A stretch of 16,194 bases of DNA from BS750m-G57 sp964607575 (GTDB lineage: Bacteria > Planctomycetota > Phycisphaerae > SM23-33): assembly GCA_964607575.1 (NCBI GenBank), contig CAZSLS010000160.1:1-16194 (forward strand), written 5' to 3'. Shown here in pieces: positions 6,968 to 14,238 of the stretch. The translations under genes were made by a program, and so were the position numbers. Every line of letters starts with the position of its first letter. The first letter of the stretch is position 1. The notes under the pieces were generated by a model. The model made no database searches and had not been told where the DNA came from. It saw nothing but the letters and a program-made list of their open reading frames with translations.

Positions 6968-9390
6968 CACGGCGCTTCCATGATCAGCATGTATCGGCCG
7001 GTCCACAGCAGGACGTCGGCCTTTCCGTCGCCGTCGAGATCGGGGCGCTTCCCGCCGGCGCACTCGACGTCAAACGGTACTCCGCGGACCCCGCCGATGG
7101 CGTAGATGCGCTTACCCGCCCCGGTCCAGACCTGCCATCCGTCGCCGTGGGTGACCATGATCTCGGGTTTACCGTTGCCGTCCCAGTCACCCCAGGTCAC
7201 CCAGCCGACGGGGATGTCCTTGCGCCAGACGGGCCCGCCCGCTGCGCTCCATAGCATCAGACCGCCCATTTCGCGTCGCTTTCCGACTGCCGCCAACTCC
7301 AGGCCCGGGCGTGATGGAGCGAAGTCGCCCAGTACGGCCCTCTGAAGGTGGTCCTTGCCCGCCCGGGCGTATGTCCACCGGCGCACCAGCTTGCCCGTCC
7401 GCCCGTCGGCGCAGACAACAGGCCCATTCATGAGCCCGCAACCGTCCCGATCGTAAACGATCTCGAGATCGCCGTCGCCGTCCACGTCGCCGCAGAGAAT
7501 AAAGTCGCTGTGGTTGCGGCAGTTCGTGTCGGACCAGCGCAGCTTACCGTCGCCACCCAAAGCCAGAAGCTTCCCGTTCAGCGATATGTACGCCTCGTCC
7601 AGCCCGTCGCCGTCGGCGTCGTAATGGGTCATCTCGTGGCCGTACAGGTTCTTGTGCTTGATGCGGTAGGTCCAGACCTTCTTGCCCAACGGGTCGAAGC
7701 AGGTCACCTCGCGGCCCACCCGGCAGATCACGGCGAAGCGCTTGCGATCGAGGAAGTGTCCCACCACCGAGACCTGGTAGTTGTTGCGGCATGCGGGAAG
7801 GTCCGCTTTCCACTTGGCCTTCCCGGTGTCCGCATCCAGGCACCATAGCTGGCGCAAAACGTTGAAAACAACTTCATATCGCCCGTCGCCGTCGAGGTCT
7901 TCGATCGCCATCCCGCTCTCGTTGCCCAACGGGCCGTTTATCGGTTCACTGGTCCAGACCCGCCGCCCGTCTTGATGATACCGAACGACGCGATTACCGT
8001 CCTTCGTCCCGGCAGATGCGATCAGGTCGATCTTCCCGTCGCCATTCACGTCGCGGGCGTTGGCCAGCCATTCGATCGGTTCATTTCCGCGAAGGTCCCA
8101 GGCGATCTTGACACCCGGGACTTCCCGTAGATCCGCCGTGGACCTTACCTTCCCGGCATCCACGCTATAGACCGGCCCGAACTTGTCAGCGGACATTGTG
8201 AAGGCCTTTCCGCTCTCCGGTTTCTTCCCGGAGCCCTTGCCGGCCAGAAGCCACGCCCGGTCGACCTGGACGATGGATATCTTCTCGCAGTAATCTCTCT
8301 TCCCGTTTTCGAAGACGCAGAGGATCTTGCCATCGGTCGTAATCGCCATGTCGGAATAGCCCGCCAGCTTCTCGTTGAGAACGCGGGAGCTGGTCCAGCT
8401 CTTTCCTTCGTCTTTGCTCAATCGCAGCGTGAGATTCCGCCGGCTGCGAATGCTGAAACCGCCCTTGCGATGCACCGCGGGGTTCAGGAACAGTATCTCC
8501 TTTTCGTTCAGGCGAATGGTGCTGCCCTGGCAGCCCGTGCTGGGCAGGTTCTTGTCCAATACCGGTTTGGACCAGGTCATCCCGCGGTCGGTGCTGATCG
8601 ACACCGCCCGATGCCCAAGACCGTAGAGTCCCGGAGCGCTCGTTCTCAAATTCATCATCAGCGAACCGTCAGGCCTCTCAAGTATCGTGCATTCGCCGGT
8701 TCGCAAATCCTTCACGAACGGAACGACCCCGCCTGCGTTCCAGGTCTTTCCGCGATCGTCGGAATAGATAACGAACGATCCGCCATGACGCTTTCCGCCC
8801 GACATCCAACCGCCGTAACAGGGAGCTATCAGGCGCCCTTTCTTTGTCTGAATTCCATGCACCGGCCCGACGGCGAGTTTCACCGGCGGGTCGCCGAGTT
8901 TGTGCAGGAACGATTTCTTATCGTACTCCTTCTGCCCCGGCGTGCCCGAGAAGGTCTCGAACCTGGACCACGTTTTCCCGTCATCGACGCTCTTGGTGTA
9001 GAACAGGCATTCGCCAACGTGCCGCGTGAAGAGCAGATGAACGGTCTTTCCGTCCCGTTCGACGATCGGGCACGGATTGCCCACCCGCCCCGAACCCTCG
9101 TCAAGGAGGATAACCTGCTTGGACCAGGTCTTCCCGCCGTCGGTGCTGCGTTTCATGATCTGGTCAACATTCCCCATGTCTCTCCGGCCGTTCTTTCGCC
9201 CTTCGCAGAACAGAAGAACGGTTCCCTTGGAAGTGACCACCATTGTCGGGATACGGTAAGTGTGATATCCGTCAGCGCCTCGGACGAATACATCCTTGCG
9301 GAAGTCGACGCCTTCTTCCGCCGCCGCAATCGATACACTCAAGCCCAACCACAGCAATCCCAAGAAGACGCCGGTCGATCGATTCGTCAT
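6967..9390 (-). CDS. Exported exo-sialidase (GH33-like) with C-terminal FG-GAP/VCBS propeller
   Basis: The ATG at 9390 (807 aa) follows AAGGAGAC at 9396-9403 and begins a signal peptide ending SIAAA (residues 20-24). Residues about 35-380 are a six-bladed sialidase. There are five Asp boxes (82-89, 134-141, 210-217, 266-273, 325-332; for example STDGGKTW). YRIP at 45-48 gives the first arginine of the triad, D71 is the likely acid/base, E233 and Y345 the likely nucleophile pair, R249 the second arginine and an R at 316-323 the third. Residues about 405-807 carry six calcium-loop repeats of the D-x-[DN]-G-[DN]-G type starting at 447, 498, 591, 635, 735 and 784, as in FG-GAP/VCBS propellers. 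These usually serve binding or adhesion. The enzyme would release sialic or related acidic sugars outside the cytoplasm. The gene lies between the ABC binding protein (50 bases) and DUF2961. Catalytic residues are conserved, but no sialic acid catabolic (nan) gene is present, so the natural substrate may differ. Confidence 0.9.
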   Translation of the reverse strand: MTNRSTGVFLGLLWLGLSVSIAAAEEGVDFRKDVFVRGADGYHTYRIPTMVVTSKGTVLLFCEGRKNGRRDMGNVDQIMKRSTDGGKTWSKQVILLDEGSGRVGNPCPIVERDGKTVHLLFTRHVGECLFYTKSVDDGKTWSRFETFSGTPGQKEYDKKSFLHKLGDPPVKLAVGPVHGIQTKKGRLIAPCYGGWMSGGKRHGGSFVIYSDDRGKTWNAGGVVPFVKDLRTGECTILERPDGSLMMNLRTSAPGLYGLGHRAVSISTDRGMTWSKPVLDKNLPSTGCQGSTIRLNEKEILFLNPAVHRKGGFSIRSRRNLTLRLSKDEGKSWTSSRVLNEKLAGYSDMAITTDGKILCVFENGKRDYCEKISIVQVDRAWLLAGKGSGKKPESGKAFTMSADKFGPVYSVDAGKVRSTADLREVPGVKIAWDLRGNEPIEWLANARDVNGDGKIDLIASAGTKDGNRVVRYHQDGRRVWTSEPINGPLGNESGMAIEDLDGDGRYEVVFNVLRQLWCLDADTGKAKWKADLPACRNNYQVSVVGHFLDRKRFAVICRVGREVTCFDPLGKKVWTYRIKHKNLYGHEMTHYDADGDGLDEAYISLNGKLLALGGDGKLRWSDTNCRNHSDFILCGDVDGDGDLEIVYDRDGCGLMNGPVVCADGRTGKLVRRWTYARAGKDHLQRAVLGDFAPSRPGLELAAVGKRREMGGLMLWSAAGGPVWRKDIPVGWVTWGDWDGNGKPEIMVTHGDGWQVWTGAGKRIYAIGGVRGVPFDVECAGGKRPDLDGDGKADVLLWTGRYMLIMEAP

Positions 9391-9395
9391 TGCTC

Positions 9396-9403
9396 GTCTC
9401 CTT
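9396..9403 (-). promoter_or_regulatory. Shine-Dalgarno that fixes the sialidase start
   Basis: AAGGAGAC on the minus strand is five bases ahead of the ATG at 9390, favouring that start over the in-frame ATG at 9408, which lies upstream of the motif. Confidence 0.7.
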
Positions 9404-9440
9404 ATCATCCGTTTGCGTCGTACCCCGAATCCCGTTTACG

Positions 9441-10379
9441 TTAAAACTGCCCCTTAAACTTGTCCGCGTTTTCTTTGGTTATTGCCGGGCACTCTACCGG
9501 GTAGTTCTTATCCAGTTTTTCTTTGTCGAGGTACTTCCTGGCCAGGCGCATGGCGGAGCGGCCTTCTTCTTCGGGCTGCTGATAGCTCGTGCCTGTCATC
9601 AGACCGTCCTTAATCGCATCGATGGCCTCCTGCGATCCGCCCATGCCCACGATCTTGATCTCGTTTCGCCCGGCCTTGCGGCATACCTGGGCGGCGGCGA
9701 TGGAAAAATTGTCGCCGTGTGCGTAGACCCCGACGAGCTTAGTATACTTCTGCAGCAGGATCTGCATTTCGGTCTTCACCAGTTCGCGCTTGCCCTTGTG
9801 GGCGATGCGCTCGACGATCTTGATCTCCGGATAGTCCTTGAGCACGTCCCGCAACGCCTTGGACCGCGCCAGTTCCGGGCCCGTGCCGAGTTGCATGTGG
9901 AACTCGACAATCTCGCCCTTACCCCCGATCGCATCGGCCAGGATCTTCGCCGAAACTACCGCACCGGCGTAAGTGTCCGTACCGGTATAGCAGACATACT
10001 CGCAGCCCTCGTCGACCTCGCGATTGACGATTATCACGGGAATCTTGGCCTTGTTGAGCATCTCCACACCGCGGACGAGGGGCTCTTTCTTCATGGGCAC
10101 CAGACAGACGATGTCCACCTTCTTGGCGATCATGTCCTTGATCTGCTGGATCTGCAGTACGGGGTCTTCCTTGGCGTTGAGGATGGTCACGTCCAAGCCG
10201 AGTTTGGCGGCTTCATCCTTCGCGCCAAGCCGCATGTTCTGCCAGTACGGATGGTCGAGCGTCATCAGGAAACCCACTTTGGGGCGGTTATTGTCAGCGC
10301 CCCGCTCGCCGCATCCGCTCACCAGCAACACCGCAACCAGGACCCCAACGCACACCGACGCCATATTCATGCGAGTCAT
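9441..10379 (-). CDS. rbsB: Ribose-type ABC transporter, sugar-binding lipoprotein
   Basis: The product is 312 aa, within the family's usual 290-330. It starts with a lipoprotein signal: a hydrophobic run to LLVSGC, with the lipid-modified Cys at residue 23. The mature part is a periplasmic-binding-protein type 1 fold (Peripla_BP_4). It opens KVGFLMTLDHPYWQNMRLGA, then AKEDPVLQIQQIKDMIAKKVDIVCLVP, VPVIIVNREVD-type strand, and GVYAHGDNFSIAAAQVCRK. The symbol reflects similarity to RbsB-like proteins; the ligand cannot be read from the sequence and may be another pentose, hexose or polyol. It captures the sugar outside the membrane and delivers it to the permease encoded 32 bases upstream. AAGGA precedes the ATG at 10379; the ATG at 10370 is a possible alternative. 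The low-complexity N-terminal spacer after Cys23 (GERGADNNR) is typical of a tether. Family and role are secure. Confidence 0.92.
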   Translation of the reverse strand: MTRMNMASVCVGVLVAVLLVSGCGERGADNNRPKVGFLMTLDHPYWQNMRLGAKDEAAKLGLDVTILNAKEDPVLQIQQIKDMIAKKVDIVCLVPMKKEPLVRGVEMLNKAKIPVIIVNREVDEGCEYVCYTGTDTYAGAVVSAKILADAIGGKGEIVEFHMQLGTGPELARSKALRDVLKDYPEIKIVERIAHKGKRELVKTEMQILLQKYTKLVGVYAHGDNFSIAAAQVCRKAGRNEIKIVGMGGSQEAIDAIKDGLMTGTSYQQPEEEGRSAMRLARKYLDKEKLDKNYPVECPAITKENADKFKGQF

Positions 10380-10411
10380 ATCCTCATTCCTTTCGATTCG
10401 GTCACGCGATG

Positions 10412-11455
10412 CTACGATCTGGTGCGTTTCCTGGCAAGAACATCTATCGTCACGACCACGAGGATTATCAGCCCCGTTACCACGTTGCGGTACTCGGCCC
10501 CGACGCTGAACTGCGTCAGGAGGTTATCGATTATCCGCAGCAGCAGCACGCCGGTGACCGTGAACATCAGCCCCCCGCTGCCGCCTCCCAGCGCCGTTCC
10601 GCCGACGATCACGCTGGCGATGACGACCAGTTCGAGGCCCTGGTGGCTCTCGGCCTGGGCGGTAGCGGTCATCGCGACGAATATAGCTGCCGCTATCGCG
10701 CAGCCCAGTCCGCACATGACGTAGGTGGCGGCCTTGACGCGCCGGGCGTTGACGCCGGCCAGCCTCGCCGCCTGCTCGTTGCCGCCGACGGCGTACACGT
10801 AATGCCCGAAACGCGTGAACTTCAGCAGGTATATCCCAATCGCCAGTACGCCCAGGAATATCAGTATCGGGACGGTGATCTGGTATTCGGGCCCAAACAG
10901 CGGGACCGGCGCATCGTATATGAAACTGAACTGCTTGCGCAGCGCCAAGTCGGCTACCTGGAGCGCCTGCCCTCCGCCGGTCAGAATCAGTGCGATGCCC
11001 CGGAACACGAGCATCGTCGACAGCGTCACCACGAACGGATTAACGCCCACATACGCGATCAGCACGCCGTTGATGAGGCCCAACGCCATTCCGACAAGGC
11101 CCGCAGCCAGAAGCGCCGCAGGAATCGCTATCGCCGCCCCGTATGGCGACAAGGCGTCCGTCGTCATCACCAGCACGACTGTGCAGACCGCGGTGTTCGA
11201 AGCCACCGACAGATCGAACCCGCCGCCGATCATCACGAACGTCATACCGATAGCCATTATCCCGATGGCCGCGGCGTTGGTGAAAAGGTTGTCGACTATG
11301 TTGGTCCAACTCAGGAACGTCGGGCTCTTGAACGATGCGATCAGCCCCAACGCGAGCACCAGGATCAGGATCGACGCCTGCTGCAACTTCTCAAACGAAA
11401 GGCGTCGCCCAGGCGCCGCAGCCGCGAGCTTCGTAGTGTCTGCGTCTTTACTCAT
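10412..11455 (-). CDS. rbsC: Ribose-type ABC transporter permease
   Basis: A 347-residue, very hydrophobic protein of the BPD_transp_2 (RbsC/AraH/XylH) family; the usual length is 320-350. After a short cytoplasmic tail (MSKDADTTKL) come about eight to ten membrane segments. Family marks include FLSWTNIVDNLFTNAAAIGI, MTFVMIGGGFDLSV, GVNPFVVTLSTMLVFRGIAL, and GTALGGGSGGL. The start at 11455 is chosen because the ATG shares an ATGA overlap with the ATPase gene's TGA and GGAG lies five bases ahead inside that gene's 3' end. This is classic translational coupling. The frame would also allow a start at 11479. The protein forms the transmembrane channel with the ATPase and binding protein encoded on either side. 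The symbol denotes family, not proven ribose specificity. Confidence 0.92.
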   Translation of the reverse strand: MSKDADTTKLAAAAPGRRLSFEKLQQASILILVLALGLIASFKSPTFLSWTNIVDNLFTNAAAIGIMAIGMTFVMIGGGFDLSVASNTAVCTVVLVMTTDALSPYGAAIAIPAALLAAGLVGMALGLINGVLIAYVGVNPFVVTLSTMLVFRGIALILTGGGQALQVADLALRKQFSFIYDAPVPLFGPEYQITVPILIFLGVLAIGIYLLKFTRFGHYVYAVGGNEQAARLAGVNARRVKAATYVMCGLGCAIAAAIFVAMTATAQAESHQGLELVVIASVIVGGTALGGGSGGLMFTVTGVLLLRIIDNLLTQFSVGAEYRNVVTGLIILVVVTIDVLARKRTRS

Positions 11456-12957
11456 TCGGACTCCGTTTTTCCGATGCATAGCTCGAAGAGCTGGTCTTCT
11501 TCAATTTGCCCGCCGGGATGCTCGTCGGTCAGGCGCCCGTTGCGAATGACCAGGATCCGGTCGGCCAGTTCGGTAATCTCGATCAGTTCCGATGATATCA
11601 GGATGATCGCCCGCCCGGCGGCCGCCAGCCCGGCGATCAGCTTGTACATCTGCGTCTTGGTCCCCACGTCGATGCCCTGGGTCGGCTCGTCGAAGATCAG
11701 CACCTCCGGTTCCGCCGCCAGCCATCGCCCGACAATCACCTTCTGCTGATTGCCCCCGCTGAGGTTCTCGATGGACATCTCGCCATCCGGCGGATCAATT
11801 TCCATGCAACAGATCATTTCTTCGGCGTTGGCGGCGATGCGGCGGGGCGAGGCGAACGCCATCGGCCCGCTGAGCTTATCGAGAATGCTGACGGTGATAT
11901 TCTCCCGCACGGTTCGACCGGTGATGTTCCCGTACGTCTTGCGACCTTCCTGGACCATACCGATACCCGCGGCCAGGCTGCGATGCGGGGCGCGTGCGAG
12001 CCACTGGCCCTTGAACTTCACCGTGCCGGAGGCTTTGTGAGCCCCGAATATCGCCCGAGCGATTTCCGTGCGACCAGACCCCACCAGCCCTGCGATACCG
12101 AGAATCTCGCCAGCGCGTAGATCGAAAGAAATGTCCTCGAACACACCCGGAGCCGTCAGGTCGCGTACTTCCAGCAGCACCTCGCCGGGCTGGTTGCTCC
12201 TGGCGGGGAAAACTTCCGAGAGATCGTGTCCGAGCATCATGGACGTCAGGTCGGATATTTTGCAGTCGGCCATTTCGCGCGTACCGACCATCTGCGCGTC
12301 TCGCAGCACCGAAACGCGGTCGGCGATGCGGGGCAGTTCAGCCAGGCGGTGGGAAATGTACACGATCCCTAACCCGCGATCTTTCAACTCGCCTATCACG
12401 GTGAAAAGTTTGTCGACATCTTCGCTTCCCAGGGCGGCAGTGGGTTCGTCAAAGACCAGCACGCGAACGTTTCGCCCGACAGCCGACGCTATCTCGACCA
12501 GACACTGACGGGCGGTGCTCATCTCGGCCACCGGCTCGTCGACGTCCAGATCGAACTGCAAGTGTTCGATTATCTTGCGGGCCTCGTCGCGCATGAAATT
12601 GCGATCGATCCGTCGGGACCATCGCCCGACCCGCTCCCGCCCGAGCATGATGTTCTCCCCCACGGTGAAGTTTTCCAGCACCGACAGTTCCTGGTAGATC
12701 ACCGCGATACCCATGTCCAGCGCCTGCCTCGGATGCGTGATCCGCACATCCCGCCCATCGAAAACGATCCGCCCCTGATAGTCGCCGAAACGCCCGGCCA
12801 GCACGTTCATGAGCGTGGACTTCCCCGCCCCATTCTCCCCGATCAGAGCATGAACCTCGCCCGCGCGGACGTCAAAATCAACGCCATCCAGCGCCCGCAC
12901 ACCGGAAAACGCCTTAACAATCCCCTCCATCCGCAATATGGCGTCAGCATCTGTCAT
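11452..12957 (-). CDS. rbsA: Ribose-type ABC transporter ATPase, two nucleotide-binding domains
   Basis: At 501 aa it matches the standard length of RbsA/MglA-type ATPases, which carry two tandem ABC domains. Domain 1 has Walker A GENGAGKST (40-48), Q-loop VIYQE, a signature region reading MSTARQ (146-151) rather than the LSxxxxQ form, Walker B VLVFDE (166-171), and switch His203. Domain 2 has the degenerate Walker A GLVGSGRTE usual for this family, a perfect LSGGNQQK signature at 399-406, and Walker B VLIFDEPTQGID. Its switch position reads SSE rather than His, also usual here. It powers sugar import with the permease, whose ATG overlaps its stop by four bases. The start at 12957 has no strong Shine-Dalgarno, only a G-run in a hairpin loop (12964-12972), described separately. 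The propeller gene upstream ends 77 bases away. Family is secure; the imported sugar is not known. Confidence 0.93.
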   Translation of the reverse strand: MTDADAILRMEGIVKAFSGVRALDGVDFDVRAGEVHALIGENGAGKSTLMNVLAGRFGDYQGRIVFDGRDVRITHPRQALDMGIAVIYQELSVLENFTVGENIMLGRERVGRWSRRIDRNFMRDEARKIIEHLQFDLDVDEPVAEMSTARQCLVEIASAVGRNVRVLVFDEPTAALGSEDVDKLFTVIGELKDRGLGIVYISHRLAELPRIADRVSVLRDAQMVGTREMADCKISDLTSMMLGHDLSEVFPARSNQPGEVLLEVRDLTAPGVFEDISFDLRAGEILGIAGLVGSGRTEIARAIFGAHKASGTVKFKGQWLARAPHRSLAAGIGMVQEGRKTYGNITGRTVRENITVSILDKLSGPMAFASPRRIAANAEEMICCMEIDPPDGEMSIENLSGGNQQKVIVGRWLAAEPEVLIFDEPTQGIDVGTKTQMYKLIAGLAAAGRAIILISSELIEITELADRILVIRNGRLTDEHPGGQIEEDQLFELCIGKTESE

Positions 12958-12978
12958 AGTTCAGGCCCCCATTGAACT
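12958..12978 (-). promoter_or_regulatory. Leader hairpin abutting the rbsA start codon
   Basis: On the minus strand AGTTCA (12978-12973) and TGAACT (12963-12958) are perfect six-base arms around a nine-base loop. The right arm touches the ATG at 12957, and the loop holds the only purine-rich stretch that could act as a Shine-Dalgarno. A three-codon frame, ATG GGG GCC TGA, occupies the loop and arm with GGGAG just ahead, ending three bases before the rbsA ATG. Either could tune translation of the importer. The stem is weak, so function is uncertain. Confidence 0.35.
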
Positions 12979-12990
12979 CCCAACGGCCCC

Positions 12991-13010
12991 CCAGATCAAG
13001 ATCGCTCTGG
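12991..13010. other. Short inverted repeat in the propeller-rbsA spacer
   Basis: CCAGA and TCTGG arms flank ten bases, which also contain repeated GATC. This is part of the 77-base gap between the YVTN propeller stop and rbsA. There is no T-run, so it is not a typical terminator. It may help set the differential level of the importer within the operon, or mean nothing. Confidence 0.2.
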
Positions 13011-13034
13011 ATCGACAGTACAAAGCACCGGAGA

Positions 13035-14213
13035 TTATTGTTTGCTCGGTTTCTTGGCGGCGGTGGTTTTGGACGCTTTGGTCTTTGCTTTGGGTCTCAC
13101 GCGGCCGATTCCGAATTGGTCGCCTACTTTTATGACCTTGCCTTTCTGGAGGTGGACCTCGATGAACTTCGAACTCAGGATCACGCCCTTGCCATCGATG
13201 CCCTTTAGCGTCGCGACCACCTTTTTGCTGCGGGCGTCTATCACTTCGCCGGTGTCGGGCCAAGCGTATTGACCGTCGAGGCTGAAGGTGATCCATCCGT
13301 GCGACTTGCTCCGCAGGTCGATGGCCTGGAGGCGTTTGGGTGGCATGACGGTGGCGTCGAATACCCACATCCGCTTGTCACTGGGATTCGGCAGCCAGAT
13401 CTCCTTCTCATCCGGCGTCATGCCCACACCGTGGCTTAAGCCTCGGGCGCCCTTTACCTCCACCCAGTGAAGCACCTTCTCATTGACCAGGTCGCCAACG
13501 TAGAAGCCCACGTTGTGCGAGTTAACGAAGCAGAGCGTCTCGGCGCCGTTGATGCAGTACGGCGAGACGCGTCCGCGCTTCCCGCTGGGGTCTTTCCCGA
13601 ACGGGCCGAAATGCTTGATGATCTTGTCGGTGGCGGTGTCGATCACGAATATCTTCCCGTGCTTGGTCGAGCCGAGGTACATCCGCTTGCCCGAGGGGCT
13701 CATGATCGAATTGTGCCCGGCGCCGACGCCGAGTTCGATCTTCCGCAGGAGCTTGCCCGTCTCGCCGTCGAGAACCGCCATGGTGTTAGCCGCGTGCGAC
13801 CACCAGCCCTCGGGCACGTATAGTTTCTTACCGTCCGGCGTAACGCAGGTGCGGTCGAACCCGCCGTCGGGCTTGGAATACGAGATCTCCCAGACCTTCT
13901 TCTCCTTGACGATATCGAAGCACATCATGTGCGTGTTCTTGTGGCTGATGTAGAGTCGCCCGGCGGCTGCACTGGCCGCACAACCCCGCGTACCGCCCAT
14001 GTCCGGAATGCTGATGTGCTTGACGAGCTTGTGCCCGTCGTCGATATCGTAAACGTAGATGCCCGGTTTGGCGCGGGCTCGCATTGCCCCGTCGGGAGCG
14101 GTGACGTACAGCAGGCGCTTGACGCCCTTGTCGGTTTCGGCGGCGAGTGCGGCTGGCGGCGCCAGCGAAACGATTACCGCGATCACGATCAATTTGGCGT
14201 AATATGATTTCAT
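13035..14213 (-). CDS. Exported seven-bladed YVTN-type beta-propeller protein
   Basis: The product is 392 aa with a clear signal peptide (MKSYYAKLIVIAVIVSLAPP, cut after residue 24, ALA). The start at 14213 has AGGAGAC at 14221-14227 ahead of it. About seven repeats of roughly 45 residues follow, each with a pattern like YVYDIDDGHKLVKHI, MYLGSTKHGKIFVID or EIWLPNPSDKRMWVFD. These are blades of a YVTN/lactonase-type propeller, alternating a 'TPDGKKLYV'-like turn with a 'VLDGETGKL'-like strand. No haem, PQQ or catalytic motif is visible, so it is more likely a binding or scaffold protein than an enzyme. The last 20 or so residues form a Lys/Ala/Thr-rich tail (KAKTKASKTTAAKKPSKQ) that may contact an acidic surface. 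It lies 25 bases after the cytochrome-propeller gene and 77 bases ahead of rbsA, in the same direction. Fold is secure; role unknown. Confidence 0.85.
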   Translation of the reverse strand: MKSYYAKLIVIAVIVSLAPPAALAAETDKGVKRLLYVTAPDGAMRARAKPGIYVYDIDDGHKLVKHISIPDMGGTRGCAASAAAGRLYISHKNTHMMCFDIVKEKKVWEISYSKPDGGFDRTCVTPDGKKLYVPEGWWSHAANTMAVLDGETGKLLRKIELGVGAGHNSIMSPSGKRMYLGSTKHGKIFVIDTATDKIIKHFGPFGKDPSGKRGRVSPYCINGAETLCFVNSHNVGFYVGDLVNEKVLHWVEVKGARGLSHGVGMTPDEKEIWLPNPSDKRMWVFDATVMPPKRLQAIDLRSKSHGWITFSLDGQYAWPDTGEVIDARSKKVVATLKGIDGKGVILSSKFIEVHLQKGKVIKVGDQFGIGRVRPKAKTKASKTTAAKKPSKQ

Positions 14214-14220
14214 GTCTTGA

Positions 14221-14227
14221 GTCTCCT
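14221..14227 (-). promoter_or_regulatory. Shine-Dalgarno of the YVTN propeller gene
   Basis: AGGAGAC on the minus strand lies seven bases ahead of the ATG at 14213 within the 25-base gap to the preceding stop. It is one of five nearly identical sites in the window. Confidence 0.7.
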
Positions 14228-14238
14228 AAGGCTCGCGT

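Noticed and set aside
6953..7063. Upstream extension of the DUF2961 frame into the sialidase gene
   Set aside because: The added 37 residues are Arg-rich and overlap the sialidase end; the AGGAGAC and signal peptide support the ATG at 6952.
9243..10724. Long plus-strand open frame (493 codons) opposite the sialidase start, binding-protein and permease genes
   Set aside because: It lies antisense to three well-recognised proteins, shows no family motif, and is arginine/histidine/leucine-rich as expected for a GC-rich antisense frame.
10409..11749. Plus-strand open frame (446 codons) opposite the permease and ATPase genes
   Set aside because: Histidine/arginine/glutamine-rich antisense of clear transporter genes.
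11875..12957. ABC ATPase domain 1 signature (MSTARQ) as evidence of a broken transporter
   Set aside because: Domain 1 signatures vary in this family, and Walker A, Walker B and switch His are intact.
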